A DNA stretch of 53,175 nt. Source: UMGS172 sp964634675. GTDB lineage: Bacteria; Bacillota; Clostridia; Oscillospirales; Acutalibacteraceae. Below are positions 31,791 to 39,936 of this stretch, in pieces; the first letter of the stretch is position 1; the number at the start of each line of letters is the position of its first letter. Location of the stretch: contig CAZWLH010000003.1 of assembly GCA_964634675.1 (NCBI GenBank), forward strand, positions 1-53,175, written 5' to 3'. Below the pieces are notes generated by a model. It made no database searches and had not been told where the DNA came from. It worked only from the letters and a program-made list of their open reading frames with translations. The position numbers were made by a program, and so were the translations under genes.

Positions 31791-33176
31791 ATGCTTAACA
31801 AACATAAATATATCGGAGATAAAAATTTCTATAAATTCGTTTTGAAAATCGCCGTTCCGATAATGCTTCAGAACGGAATAACCAACTTTGTCAATATGCT
31901 TGACAACATTATGGTCGGAAACATCGACACCGCTCAGATGACCGGTGTTGCCGTCACCAACCAGCTCATTTTCGTTTTCAATCTTTGCCTTTTCGGTACC
32001 GTTTCGGGTGTCGGAATCTTCGGTGCACAGTATTACGGCAAGGGCGATAACCAAGGCTTGCGGTATTCGCTGAGGTTCAAGCTTGTGCTTTGTGCCGTGC
32101 TCACCGGAATAGGCATTACACTGTTCATTACGGCAGGCGATTCGCTCATTCAGGCCTTTTTAAAGGGTGACGGTGACCAAGCAGTCATCGACACCGCCTT
32201 CAAGTCGGCTAAGGAATATCTTTTGATAATGCTTATCGGCTTTATTCCGTTCGCCGTTACCCAATCGTATTCAAGCACCCTACGTGAAACAGGCGAAACC
32301 GTTTTGCCGATGAAGGCAGGTCTTGCCGCGGTTGCGGTCAACCTTTGCTTTAACTATATCCTTATTTTCGGAAAGCTCGGTGCACCTGCTCTCGGAGCTT
32401 CGGGTGCGGCCGTTGCCACCGTTATGTCGAGGTTTGTCGAAGCCGCTGTGGTTGTTATCTGGACCCATTCACACAAAGAAAAAGGCCCCTATGCAACGGG
32501 GCTTTTCCGCAAATTTTCGATTCCGCTTCCGCTTGTCGGCGGTATGCTCGCCAAGGCAATGCCGCTGATAATCAACGAAACACTGTGGTCGGCAGGTGTT
32601 GCCATGATCAACCAATGCTATTCAGAGCGCGGTGTTGATGTCGTTGCAGCCAACAACATAAGCCAAACCTTCTGGAACCTGTTTTCGGTCGTTTTCATAT
32701 CCTGCGGTAATGCAATAGGTATAATCATCGGAAATATGCTCGGTGCCGGCAAGACCGATGAGGTGGTCGATACCGACCGCAAGCTCATAGTATTCGCACT
32801 GCTTTCAAGTCTTCTTATGGCGCTTGTCTATTCGGCCTGTGCGCCCTTCATTCCGATGCTTTACAAAACCGAGGCTTCGGTCAGAAGCATCGCCACCGGA
32901 ATAATGATAATCAGCGCAACCATGATGCCGTTTGACTCGCTTGCACATTCATCGTATTTCACACTGCGGTCGGGCGGCAAGGCACTGATAACCTTTATAT
33001 TCGATTGCGGCTTTATGTGGTGCGTTTCGGTACCGTTGGCATACTGCCTTTCGAGGTTCACAAGCATCGGCATACTTTACCTTTACGCCGCGGTTCAATC
33101 GGTATACATTATAAAGGGTATTCTCGGAATCGCGCTTGTAAAGCGCAAAGGCTGGGTCAGAAATATAGTTGATTGA
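31791..33176 (+). CDS. MATE family efflux transporter
   Basis: Integral membrane multidrug/metabolite exporter of 461 residues with about twelve helices in two homologous halves. Typical text: FYKFVLKIAVPIMLQNGITNFVNMLDNIMVG at the start, FGAQYYGKGD after helix 2 and the matching second-half segment GNAIGIIIGNMLGAGK. MATE transporters use sodium or protons to export cationic compounds; the substrate cannot be read from sequence. The ATG follows AGAGGATAGT. It is the second gene of the rsmE unit. A long hairpin at 33221-33258 lies 44 bp downstream. Confidence 0.93.
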   Translation: MLNKHKYIGDKNFYKFVLKIAVPIMLQNGITNFVNMLDNIMVGNIDTAQMTGVAVTNQLIFVFNLCLFGTVSGVGIFGAQYYGKGDNQGLRYSLRFKLVLCAVLTGIGITLFITAGDSLIQAFLKGDGDQAVIDTAFKSAKEYLLIMLIGFIPFAVTQSYSSTLRETGETVLPMKAGLAAVAVNLCFNYILIFGKLGAPALGASGAAVATVMSRFVEAAVVVIWTHSHKEKGPYATGLFRKFSIPLPLVGGMLAKAMPLIINETLWSAGVAMINQCYSERGVDVVAANNISQTFWNLFSVVFISCGNAIGIIIGNMLGAGKTDEVVDTDRKLIVFALLSSLLMALVYSACAPFIPMLYKTEASVRSIATGIMIISATMMPFDSLAHSSYFTLRSGGKALITFIFDCGFMWCVSVPLAYCLSRFTSIGILYLYAAVQSVYIIKGILGIALVKRKGWVRNIVD

Positions 33177-33220
33177 CGAGAAGCATCAAATCGGCTGAAT
33201 TACGTAGTGATTGATTTATG

Positions 33221-33258
33221 AAATACGGCGGTATGGCTTTTGCTATACCGCCGTATTT
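33221..33258. terminator. hairpin between convergent MATE and truncated tam
   Basis: A 17-bp stem (33221-33237 with 33242-33258; one G-T wobble; around AATACGGCGGTAT) with a TTTT loop. The stem ends in ATTT but no long T-run follows, so it is only a probable terminator. It overlaps the last codons of the tam fragment. Confidence 0.55.
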
Positions 33259-33443
33259 CGCTGAGCAACGCAAGATACGGGCGCATCGGTATATTTTTTC
33301 AAAAGATTCTCGGTGATATTGCCGGGTCCACAGCCCAAATCGAGTATACGGTCATACCGTGCACCTAAGCGTGATAATAAGTCAATGCAGGGTTGCTTTC
33401 GCTCATTTGCAAATTTTAAATATTGATTTGAATTCCAAGCCAT
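33243..33443 (-). pseudogene. tam: truncated trans-aconitate 2-methyltransferase (N-terminal fragment)
   Basis: A 66-codon ORF whose first 57 or so residues match the N-terminus of Tam-like SAM methyltransferases: MAWNSNQYLKFANERKQPC and the SAM-binding motif ILDLGCGPGNITENLL. Full-length enzymes have about 250 residues. Here homology stops after KKYTDAPV, and ten unrelated residues (SCVAQRNTAV) follow before the stop inside a hairpin. The rest of the gene is not present nearby. The start has AGAGGT nearby and an intact promoter, so a short protein may still be made. It could not be an active methyltransferase. Confidence 0.8.
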
Positions 33444-33464
33444 AATAGCACCTCTTTATATCAG

Positions 33465-33488
33465 TTCTGTTTATAATTATAAACAGAA
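33465..33488. promoter_or_regulatory. 24-bp perfect palindrome, operator-like, over the tam promoter
   Basis: The half-site TTCTGTTTATAA is followed directly by its reverse complement, making a perfect 24-bp palindrome. It covers the -10 box and most of the spacer of the tam promoter, as expected for a dimeric repressor site. No regulator gene adjoins it. Confidence 0.7.
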
Positions 33489-33498
33489 TAAATGTCAA
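33470..33498 (-). promoter_or_regulatory. sigma-A promoter of the tam fragment
   Basis: Minus strand: TTGACA (33493-33498), 17-bp spacer, TATAAA (33470-33475). It is overlapped by the palindrome at 33465-33488. Confidence 0.7.
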
Positions 33499-33560
33499 CA
33501 ATCGTTAACACTGCTTATGAGCTTGCAAATAATAAGTAACACGGCACGACATCAAAAAGC

Positions 33561-33603
33561 AGCAATTAAAAAGCGGCAGAGAGAAACAAATCCCTCTGCC
33601 GCT
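33561..33603 (-). terminator. terminator of purC
   Basis: The stem AGCGGCAGAG / CTCTGCCGCT (33572-33581 with 33594-33603) is followed on the minus strand by TTTTTAATT. It lies 36 bp after the purC stop. Confidence 0.88.
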
Positions 33604-33638
33604 GTTATGCTTGCAGTGTATTTCCGGTTAAAATCGGA

Positions 33639-34337
33639 TTATCGGTTGTTGATGATCTCGGTCAGCTTAATGGGATCGACGATAGCGCCGTCCTTGTATA
33701 CACGCATATTGCCCGAAGCGATCTCGTCGATGAGAATAACCTCACCGTTGTTGTAACCGAACTCGAACTTGATATCCCACAGATCGAGACCGAGAGTCTT
33801 AAGATCGGCTGCAACGATCTCGGTGATCTTCAAGGTCTGAGCCTTCATTGATTCAAACATTTCGGGGGTCATAACGCCGAGAACAGCCAAGCCCTCGCCG
33901 GTAACAAGGGGATCGCCCTTTTCATCGTTTTTAAAGGTGCACTCAACATATCCGCCGGGGATAACGGTACCGTCCTTTATGTACTCACCGTAGCGGCGTA
34001 CAAAGCTTCCGGTTGCGACCAAGCGGCAGATGACCTCAAGTCCGTTACCGCCCTGTGCCTTACCGAAGCACTCAGCAGGCAGAACCTCCATTGTTGCGTT
34101 TTCAATGTCGGCACTTACATAATGAGTCTTGATGCCGGCCTTTTTGAGCAACTCGAAATAGTATACCGAGGTCTGCAGGTTAGCCTTGCCGATACCGTCG
34201 ATCGTAAGACCCACACTGTTTTCGCCCGGATCGAAAACTCCGTCCTTGCCGGTGCAATCGTCCTTAAACTTCAAGAGAACGTTGCCGTTATCAAGAGCGT
34301 AAACATCCTTTGTTTTGCCTGAGTAAGTTTTTTTCAT
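33639..34337 (-). CDS. purC: phosphoribosylaminoimidazole-succinocarboxamide (SAICAR) synthase
   Basis: ATP-dependent ligase of 232 residues in de novo purine synthesis, joining CAIR and aspartate. Family text: YSGKTKDVYALDNGNVLLKFKDD at the ATP site, VICRLVATGSFVRRYG (the first PurC signature region), LWDIKFEFGY and LIDEIASGNMRVY (second signature, Asp/Glu metal ligands). The ATG follows AAAGGGG with 7-8 nt spacing. It lies 58 bp downstream of ricT on the same strand, with no purine riboswitch in that gap, so it may be read from the ricT promoter. It is separated from the other purine genes. Confidence 0.96.
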   Translation of the reverse strand: MKKTYSGKTKDVYALDNGNVLLKFKDDCTGKDGVFDPGENSVGLTIDGIGKANLQTSVYYFELLKKAGIKTHYVSADIENATMEVLPAECFGKAQGGNGLEVICRLVATGSFVRRYGEYIKDGTVIPGGYVECTFKNDEKGDPLVTGEGLAVLGVMTPEMFESMKAQTLKITEIVAADLKTLGLDLWDIKFEFGYNNGEVILIDEIASGNMRVYKDGAIVDPIKLTEIINNR

Positions 34338-34395
34338 TTTGAAAACCCCTTTAAAAATATGGAATGTATACTGCCGAAAGCAGTGGATACCTGAA

Positions 34396-35253
34396 TCATT
34401 TTTCAGCGTTTTCGCTGTCGGGACGGTTCTTTTTGCAGCCCTTGCAGCCCCTTAAAACGTTGACCTCGTCACGGTGTACCGTGATCGGCATACCGTCCGA
34501 GCCGTCTAAGGCGACCTTAAGCTTGCCGGTGAGCAGGCTCACCTCAACTACCGTGCCTTTTCCCTCCGGCGTGTCGACGTATGAGCCGTAACGCGGAGTT
34601 ATCTTATCAAGGTGCTCATAAGCATCCTGCTCGTATTTGAGACAGCACATAAGTCTGCCGCAGGTGCCCGAAATTTTAGCGGGATTAAGAGAAAGACCCT
34701 GCTCCTTTGCCATTTTTATGGAAACAGGCTGGAAATCGGATAAGAATCTCGAACAGCAGAAGGGTTGTCCGCATATTCCGAGACCGCCCATCATTCTTGC
34801 TTCGTCGCGCACACCGATCTGTCTCAGCTCAATGCGTGTGTGGAAATTGCTTGCAAGGTCTTTAACCAGCTCACGGAAGTCGACCCTTCCGTCGGCCGTA
34901 AAGAAAAACAGTATTTTGGAGCCGTCAAAGGTGACCTCGACGTCGACAAGCTTCATTTCAAGCTTGCGCTCGGCGATCCTTTTTTCGCAAAAAGCAAAGG
35001 CGTGCTTTTCCTTTTCGCGGTTTTCGCGGCACTTGCGAAGGTCGTCCTCAGTGGCCGGGCGCACGACTTCCTTAAGCTGACCGATTATGCTGCTGTCGGG
35101 AACGTTGTGGTTTTCACTCGCCACCTCACCGCATTCGGTGCCTCTTGAGGTCGTAACTATAACATATGAGCCTGCGGTAAACTTTTTGCCGCCCGGCGCA
35201 AATGAATATATCCGCCCGTCGGAGCGGAATTTTACTCCTATAACTTCAACCAT
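34396..35253 (-). CDS. ricT: PSP1-domain regulatory protein RicT (YaaT)
   Basis: Cytoplasmic protein of 285 residues, subunit of the RicAFT (YlbF-YmcA-YaaT) complex that binds [4Fe-4S] clusters and assists RNase Y. In B. subtilis it affects sporulation, competence and biofilm formation. The PSP1 C-terminal domain shows FFFTADGRVDFRELVKDLA, RIELRQIGVRDEARMMGG and the cysteine-rich GICGQPFCC...GTCGRLMCCLKYE. A further pair CKGCKK is near the C-terminus. ATG 35253 follows AGGAG. It is just downstream of holB as in B. subtilis, but has its own promoter. Confidence 0.94.
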   Translation of the reverse strand: MVEVIGVKFRSDGRIYSFAPGGKKFTAGSYVIVTTSRGTECGEVASENHNVPDSSIIGQLKEVVRPATEDDLRKCRENREKEKHAFAFCEKRIAERKLEMKLVDVEVTFDGSKILFFFTADGRVDFRELVKDLASNFHTRIELRQIGVRDEARMMGGLGICGQPFCCSRFLSDFQPVSIKMAKEQGLSLNPAKISGTCGRLMCCLKYEQDAYEHLDKITPRYGSYVDTPEGKGTVVEVSLLTGKLKVALDGSDGMPITVHRDEVNVLRGCKGCKKNRPDSENAEK

Positions 35254-35294
35254 TAAATTACTCCTGTAAAGTTTATCGGTATCAATATTTATAG

Positions 35295-35323
35295 ATTGTA
35301 CCACATTTTTTTGAAAATTACAA
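35295..35323 (-). promoter_or_regulatory. sigma-A promoter of ricT-purC, extended -10
   Basis: Minus strand: TTGTAA (35318-35323), 17-bp spacer, TACAAT (35295-35300) preceded by TGG. Confidence 0.75.
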
Positions 35324-35363
35324 TAGTTTCTGCTCAATGTATGTGAGCAAATATTGTAAAATA

Positions 35364-36320
35364 TCAGGAAATGCTCTCCATTATTTCGGCAGTAAGCGCC
35401 GTTGATGCGATCTGAATCGACAACGGCTGACCGATATGACGTCGAAACAGCGTTTCTTTGTCCTCGGCCGCCCTGAGCAGACGTGCCGCCACCGACACGG
35501 TCAGTCGCCCCTTGCCCTCGGCGCAAAGCCTGGCTTCATATGCCGTCGCACGCCGAAGCTCCGACAAAAACGCCGAAAATCCGACACGATCTTTTTCGAA
35601 GGGCAGCAGTATTTTCAATGCACCCAAGCGGTCACGCTTTATTACCGCCGTAATGTAATCCGAGGCTGCGGTGACCGCCGCAGCCGCCGTACCCGAAAGT
35701 ATGTCGAGTGCCTTGCCGACATTGCCGTGTGACTCGTCAAGTGCCTGCATTATCTGCTCATCTCCGACCTCACCGCCGTCGCGCCTTTCACGTATCAGCC
35801 CCAATGCCTCGCTCGGCTCGGGATTCGAAAGCGTCAGCGTAACGCACCTTGAGCGAACGGTGGTCAGAAGGCTTGCGGCACTTTCGGTTATAAGTATAAA
35901 AACCATAAACTCCGGCGGCTCCTCAAGCACCTTCAAAAAGGCGTTCTGAGCTGGCTCGTTCATTTTATCGCAGTCGAGCAGAATATTGACCTTGCGTGAT
36001 GCCTCTATCGGCATAATAAACGCACTGTCGCGGATACTGCGGACGGTATCTATCTTAAAGGTCGCACCGTCGGGAGCATAGGTCAGTATATCGCAATGCC
36101 CGTTTTTTGCGGCAAGCTCACAGCTTCGGCAATGTCCGCAGGGAGCATCCTCCGCCTCACATATCGCCGCCGCGGCTATTATTCCGGCCAAGGTTCGCCG
36201 ACCGCTTCCCTTTTCACCCTCGATTATAAAGGCGTGCGGAAAGCGCCCCGACCGTACGATGCTTTCGACCGTTTGCTTGATTTCACGGTTTCCCGCCAAA
36301 GCGGATATCATATTTGCCAT
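35364..36320 (-). CDS. holB: DNA polymerase III delta-prime subunit
   Basis: Clamp-loader subunit of 318 residues (AAA+ fold). The P-loop reads GEKGSGRRT: the usual lysine is replaced by arginine, as expected for a delta-prime that does not hydrolyse ATP. A four-cysteine zinc module begins CGHCRSCELA and includes the earlier cysteine in AAICEAEDAP. The DEAD-like segment is LLDCDKMNEPAQNAFLKVLEEPP, sensor 1 is FILITES and the SRC motif is TTVRSRCV. The ATG follows GGAGG. The order holB-ricT is conserved across Bacillota; tmk, normally upstream, is missing here. Confidence 0.94.
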   Translation of the reverse strand: MANMISALAGNREIKQTVESIVRSGRFPHAFIIEGEKGSGRRTLAGIIAAAAICEAEDAPCGHCRSCELAAKNGHCDILTYAPDGATFKIDTVRSIRDSAFIMPIEASRKVNILLDCDKMNEPAQNAFLKVLEEPPEFMVFILITESAASLLTTVRSRCVTLTLSNPEPSEALGLIRERRDGGEVGDEQIMQALDESHGNVGKALDILSGTAAAAVTAASDYITAVIKRDRLGALKILLPFEKDRVGFSAFLSELRRATAYEARLCAEGKGRLTVSVAARLLRAAEDKETLFRRHIGQPLSIQIASTALTAEIMESIS

Positions 36321-36347
36321 ATTTTCCTCCGAATTCAGATATCGGTA

Positions 36348-36376
36348 TTGACTTTGATGCTTGTCGGTGCTAAAAT
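36348..36376 (+). promoter_or_regulatory. sigma-A promoter of the DeoR-MFS operon
   Basis: TTGACT (36348-36353), 17-bp spacer, TAAAAT (36371-36376), 32 bp before ATG 36409, in the divergent gap with holB. Confidence 0.75.
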
Positions 36377-36408
36377 ATGTGTGATTTTAAGGGAATTTGA
36401 GGGATTTT

Positions 36409-37173
36409 ATGTTAGCACAGGCAAGGTATGAATATATAACTGAGCAAATTTCAAAAATCGGTTCGGTCACGGTCAACGGCATTTCGTCGGCACTTTCGGT
36501 TTCACCCGAAACCGTGCGCCGTGATCTTATCGCTCTCGAAGCCCACGGCAAGCTCAAGCGTGTTTTCGGCGGCGCCGTGGCGGCCGAGGCTTCAAACCGA
36601 TTCGAAAGTCTCGGTTCGAGACTTGACACCAACCGTGACAAAAAAGCCGAGCTTTCACGCTATGCCTTAGGGTTTGTAAACGACGGCGATGTCATTGCCG
36701 TTGAATCGGGAAGCACGGCGGCCGAGTTTGCCAAAGCGCTTCTTGATTCCGAGCTCAACATTATAATTATAACTCATTCCGACACGGTATTCAATATCCT
36801 TAAAAATAAATTTCGTGTCGTCCTCATCGGCGGTGAGTACATTTCGGCCGATGACTGCTTCGGCGGTGCCCTGGCAGAGGAGTTTTTGAAGAAATTCCAC
36901 GCAAACAAGGCGTTTCTCTTCCCCTCGGCAATATCTCTCGAGCACGGCATTGAGGGTTTTATCCCCGAGCTTCAGAATATGCAGCTCATCCTTTCGGAAA
37001 TTGCCGACCAAACCTTTGTTTTGGCCGACAGTGACAAGTTCAACACAAGAGGAATGTTCAAGGTGCTGGAGCTTAAGCCCGACTTTATTTACATCACCGA
37101 CTCAAATATCGCTTCGGATGTCAAAAAAGCCTTTTCCGACAGCGGCATGGTTCTGATTTCGGAGGAACAGTAA
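36409..37173 (+). CDS. DeoR/GlpR family transcriptional regulator
   Basis: Repressor of 254 residues. The N-terminal winged helix contains the DeoR signature (VTVNGISSALSVSPETVRRDLIALEAHGKLKRVFGGA at about 20-57, written here as the helix-turn-helix SVSPETVRRDLIALE and wing KRVFGGA). The C-terminal DeoRC sugar-phosphate-binding domain follows (ESGSTAAEFAKAL, FVLADSDKF). DeoR regulators sense phosphorylated sugars. ATG 36409 follows GAGGG. Its stop overlaps the start of the MFS gene (TAATG), so regulator and transporter are coupled; the transporter is the likely target, with autoregulation through the promoter at 36348-36376. Confidence 0.93.
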   Translation: MLAQARYEYITEQISKIGSVTVNGISSALSVSPETVRRDLIALEAHGKLKRVFGGAVAAEASNRFESLGSRLDTNRDKKAELSRYALGFVNDGDVIAVESGSTAAEFAKALLDSELNIIIITHSDTVFNILKNKFRVVLIGGEYISADDCFGGALAEEFLKKFHANKAFLFPSAISLEHGIEGFIPELQNMQLILSEIADQTFVLADSDKFNTRGMFKVLELKPDFIYITDSNIASDVKKAFSDSGMVLISEEQ

Positions 37174-38426
37174 TGTACAGACTTGATGACAAAAGACAAA
37201 CCCGCCTGATATATGTTTGCTTTGCGGTTTACGCAAGCTCTTATCTCGCAAAGCTCAACTTTAACGCATTGTTGGTCGAAATACTGCGTGACCTCGGCGG
37301 AGCGCGCAGTGCCGCCGGCCTGGTCGGCTCTTTTTTCTTCTTTTCATACGGAATAGGACAGGTGGTCAACGGCTTTATCGCAAAATATACCGACGAAAGG
37401 GTCATTATGACCGCTTCTCTCTTCGGCTCGGCCTTATGCAACCTTGCAATGTCGTTTGCTCCGAGCATCGGTGTGATGAAGTACATCTGGCTTTTAAACG
37501 GAATCGTTATGTCCCCGCTTTGGTGCAACATCGTCAAGGTGCAGGGAAAGTATATTTCGCAGAAAAATCTGCCCAAGTCTCTGTCGATAATCGGACTTAC
37601 GACCCCCGTCGGAACCGCCTTGAATTACGGTATCTGTGCGGCCTTTGCCGCATTTTCGACCTGGAAAATGTCGTTCCGCTTCGCCGCCGTGCTTATGACG
37701 GCAATGTCGCTTCTTTGGTTTGCGGTTATAGGTGACGTGAAACGCAGCAGCAGTCCCGAGCCCGACGAACAAGCGGCGGTCTCAAAAGCCGATGACAGCT
37801 CACGTGTCGGCAAGTCACTCACCGTCAAGGTTGCGGTCACGCTCGGCGCAATGTTCCTCGCCGGTGCCTTCACACAGTTCACACGTGAGGGGCTGAATGC
37901 ATGGGTACCGAGCATTTTGACCGAAGTTTATAATATGCCATCGACTCTGTCGATAGCTTTGACACTGCTTTTGCCGTTGCTCGGAAGTGTCGGAAACTTC
38001 CTGCTCGTCGTGCTCGAAAGACGGTGCAGAAATTTTCTTGCCCTCAGTATTCTTTTTACCGTCGTTGCGGCGGTCTTCACGGTCATTCTCACCGTCAGCT
38101 TTTCGCCGAGCAGCTTTGTCATCACCTTTGCCTGTTTTATCATAGTCTGTGCCTGCTGTGCGACCTTGGCAAACATAACCACCAACCACCTGCCGTTATA
38201 CTACCGTGACAGATTCGACACGGGACGGATGGCCGGAATAGGGCAGGGCTTTTGCTATATCGGAAGCACCTTGAGCACCTATACGCTCGGCTATGTTGCC
38301 GACCGAGGCGGCTGGAACAGTGTTTTCGTTATGCTCTCGGCCGTTGTTTCGGTATCTGCAGTTATATGCATCACCGTTGCGTGCCTTTCTTCGCACCGCA
38401 AGGATTCGATAAAACCGAAGGCTTAA
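37173..38426 (+). CDS. MFS transporter, possibly organophosphate/sugar-phosphate type
   Basis: Major facilitator protein of 417 residues with about twelve helices and a charged central loop (about 190-215, rich in Ser/Asp/Glu). The first half has SYLAKLNFNALLVEILRDLG and GSFFFFSYGIGQVVNGFIAKYTDERVIM, resembling GlpT/UhpT-like carriers (conserved helix-2 G-Q...G followed by a charged loop). The second half has NAWVPSILTEVY. Coupling to a DeoR regulator fits uptake of a phosphorylated or simple sugar. The exact substrate is unknown, and no catabolic enzyme follows. The start overlaps the stop of the regulator. Confidence 0.88.
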   Translation: MYRLDDKRQTRLIYVCFAVYASSYLAKLNFNALLVEILRDLGGARSAAGLVGSFFFFSYGIGQVVNGFIAKYTDERVIMTASLFGSALCNLAMSFAPSIGVMKYIWLLNGIVMSPLWCNIVKVQGKYISQKNLPKSLSIIGLTTPVGTALNYGICAAFAAFSTWKMSFRFAAVLMTAMSLLWFAVIGDVKRSSSPEPDEQAAVSKADDSSRVGKSLTVKVAVTLGAMFLAGAFTQFTREGLNAWVPSILTEVYNMPSTLSIALTLLLPLLGSVGNFLLVVLERRCRNFLALSILFTVVAAVFTVILTVSFSPSSFVITFACFIIVCACCATLANITTNHLPLYYRDRFDTGRMAGIGQGFCYIGSTLSTYTLGYVADRGGWNSVFVMLSAVVSVSAVICITVACLSSHRKDSIKPKA

Positions 38427-38449
38427 TTTTTCTTTCGGCTGATTTCGAG

Positions 38450-38566
38450 TAATCCACATTATTCACAGGGTTATCCCCAGGGCTTACACCCGTTTTCCAC
38501 TTGAAAAAGGTCGATTTCAGGCCGAATTTGTCATTTTTTGTGGATAACTCCGAAAACTTTTCCACC
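38450..38566. other. cluster of DnaA-box-like sites
   Basis: In a gene-free stretch (38427-38773) six sites fall in 117 bp: TAATCCACA (38450-38458), TTATTCACA (38459-38467), TTATCCCCA (38471-38479), TTTTCCACT (38493-38501), a perfect TTATCCACA on the minus strand (38539-38547) and TTTTCCACC (38558-38566). The first two are directly adjacent. No dnaA, dnaN or recF is nearby and gene orientation shows no replichore switch, so origin function is unproven. The remainder of the gap holds the terminator-like hairpin at 38634-38683. Confidence 0.55.
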
Positions 38567-38633
38567 GATGCTTTGTAATAACTCTCGCATCAAACGGTAC
38601 GATACCATCAACTTGTTTTAACCGAATCAAACA

Positions 38634-38690
38634 AAAAGCAGTACCTCCGCCCGATTCAAAATATCGAAGGAGGCACTGCTTTTATTAAAA
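38634..38690. terminator. terminator between the MFS and spoVAD genes
   Basis: A 15-bp stem (38634-38648 with 38669-38683, one A-C mismatch, around GCAGTACCTCC) with an internal CGAT/ATCG helix. TTTT follows on the plus strand and TTTTGTTT on the minus strand; it can serve both convergent genes. Confidence 0.8.
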
Positions 38691-38773
38691 TAAAGTTATT
38701 TTTCGGCAGTTAACGGAGCCTGCAAATTCAGCAATTCACATTTTTTGTTTTCATTTTATATTGCGGAATCATA

Positions 38774-39781
38774 CTATTCTGCGCTCAGATGAACAAGGTG
38801 CGCTATGGCAGGTATGCTTTCGCCCTGCATACAGGCGGTGGGGGACATCAGCGCACCCGTAGCGCAAAACAAAACATTGCGAAGACGGCCGCTTTGCATT
38901 TTTTGCAAAACATATGAGCACAGCACGCTTGCACTGCAACCGCACCCCGAGCCGCCCGAATGAACGTCCTGCCTATCCCTGTCAAATATCATCATACCGC
39001 AGTCGTTGTGATTTTCGAGTGCGATTCCTCGTGAACTCAAAAGCTTAAGCAGCAGCTCCGACCCGAAAAATCCGAGATCACCCGTTAGTATCAGATCATA
39101 TTCCTGAGGCTTTGTACCGGTATCACTCAAAAACGCCTCTATGGTATCGGCGGCAGCAGGTGCCATTGCCGCACCCATATTATTCATATCGGTCACGCCG
39201 AAGTCGATTATTTTGCCGACGGTGAACTCCTTGACACGGGGTCCTTTAAGCGTTCCAGTCAGCACCGCCGCTCCTGCTCCCGTGACCGTCCACTGTGAGG
39301 TGGGAGGGCGTTGTCCGCCGTATTCGAGCGGAAAGCGGAACTGCCGCTCGGAGCTGCAAAAATGCGACGAGGTCACTGCCACCGACCGATTTGAAAATCC
39401 GCCGTCAACCGACATTGCGGCCGCTGTTATGCTCAGTGCCATGGTCGAGCAGGCTCCGTAAAGTCCGAGAAACGGGATGCCGAGCTCGCGCAGGCCGTAA
39501 GCACTTCCGATGCACTGATTGAGCAAATCTCCTGCAAAAATCATATCCACAGCTTCGGCCGTGAGTCCGCATTTTTGCAAGGCATTTTTAACCGCCGTTT
39601 GCTGCAAGCGGCTTTCTGCCTTTTCAAAGGATTTTTCGCCTATAAGCTCATCCTTGAAGCACCTGTCAAACAGTTTTGCCAAGGGTCCTTCGGCCTCTTT
39701 GGGGCCTACCGCCGAGGAAAACGATGAAATGTAAACGTTTCGTTCAACAGCCACAGTCCGGCTGCCGATCCTTTTTGACAT
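38774..39781 (-). CDS. spoVAD: stage V sporulation protein AD
   Basis: Thiolase-fold protein of 335 residues that binds dipicolinic acid and helps load it into the forespore. Diagnostic text: AGDLLNQCIGSAYGLRELGIPFLGLYGACSTM (described in parts: GDLLNQC and GLYGACSTM), ERQFRFPLEYGGQRPP, TGDLGFFGSELL and HSGGSGCGCSASVL. Its partners spoVAC and spoVAE are not adjacent; it stands alone. The ATG at 39781 has GGAAG 9 nt upstream. The only promoter-like sequence upstream fits sigma-G (39810-39838), in line with forespore expression. This supports a sporulating ancestry. Confidence 0.94.
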   Translation of the reverse strand: MSKRIGSRTVAVERNVYISSFSSAVGPKEAEGPLAKLFDRCFKDELIGEKSFEKAESRLQQTAVKNALQKCGLTAEAVDMIFAGDLLNQCIGSAYGLRELGIPFLGLYGACSTMALSITAAAMSVDGGFSNRSVAVTSSHFCSSERQFRFPLEYGGQRPPTSQWTVTGAGAAVLTGTLKGPRVKEFTVGKIIDFGVTDMNNMGAAMAPAAADTIEAFLSDTGTKPQEYDLILTGDLGFFGSELLLKLLSSRGIALENHNDCGMMIFDRDRQDVHSGGSGCGCSASVLCSYVLQKMQSGRLRNVLFCATGALMSPTACMQGESIPAIAHLVHLSAE

Positions 39782-39809
39782 TTTAATGCACTTCCGTTCG
39801 TTTTTTTGC

Positions 39810-39838
39810 TATTTTGACCTGTCGTCACAAAAATATTC
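39810..39838 (-). promoter_or_regulatory. sigma-G/sigma-F-like promoter of spoVAD
   Basis: Minus strand: GAATA (39834-39838), 17-bp spacer, CAAAATA (39810-39816). It matches the forespore consensus GNATR and CATNNTA-type box with one deviation. The predicted start lies about 22 nt before the ATG, and no sigma-A promoter is apparent there. Confidence 0.6.
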
Positions 39839-39936
39839 TTTTTTCGATTTTAACAAAACTTAAACATTTCTTAAAAATTACGGAAATATCGCGACGTTAT
39901 AATACACTCACAAACTCAAGAAAGAGGTAAAACAAA

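Noticed and set aside
38427..38773. Calling the DnaA-box cluster a chromosomal oriC
   Set aside because: No dnaA, dnaN, recF or rpmH is close, and gene orientation does not diverge from it.
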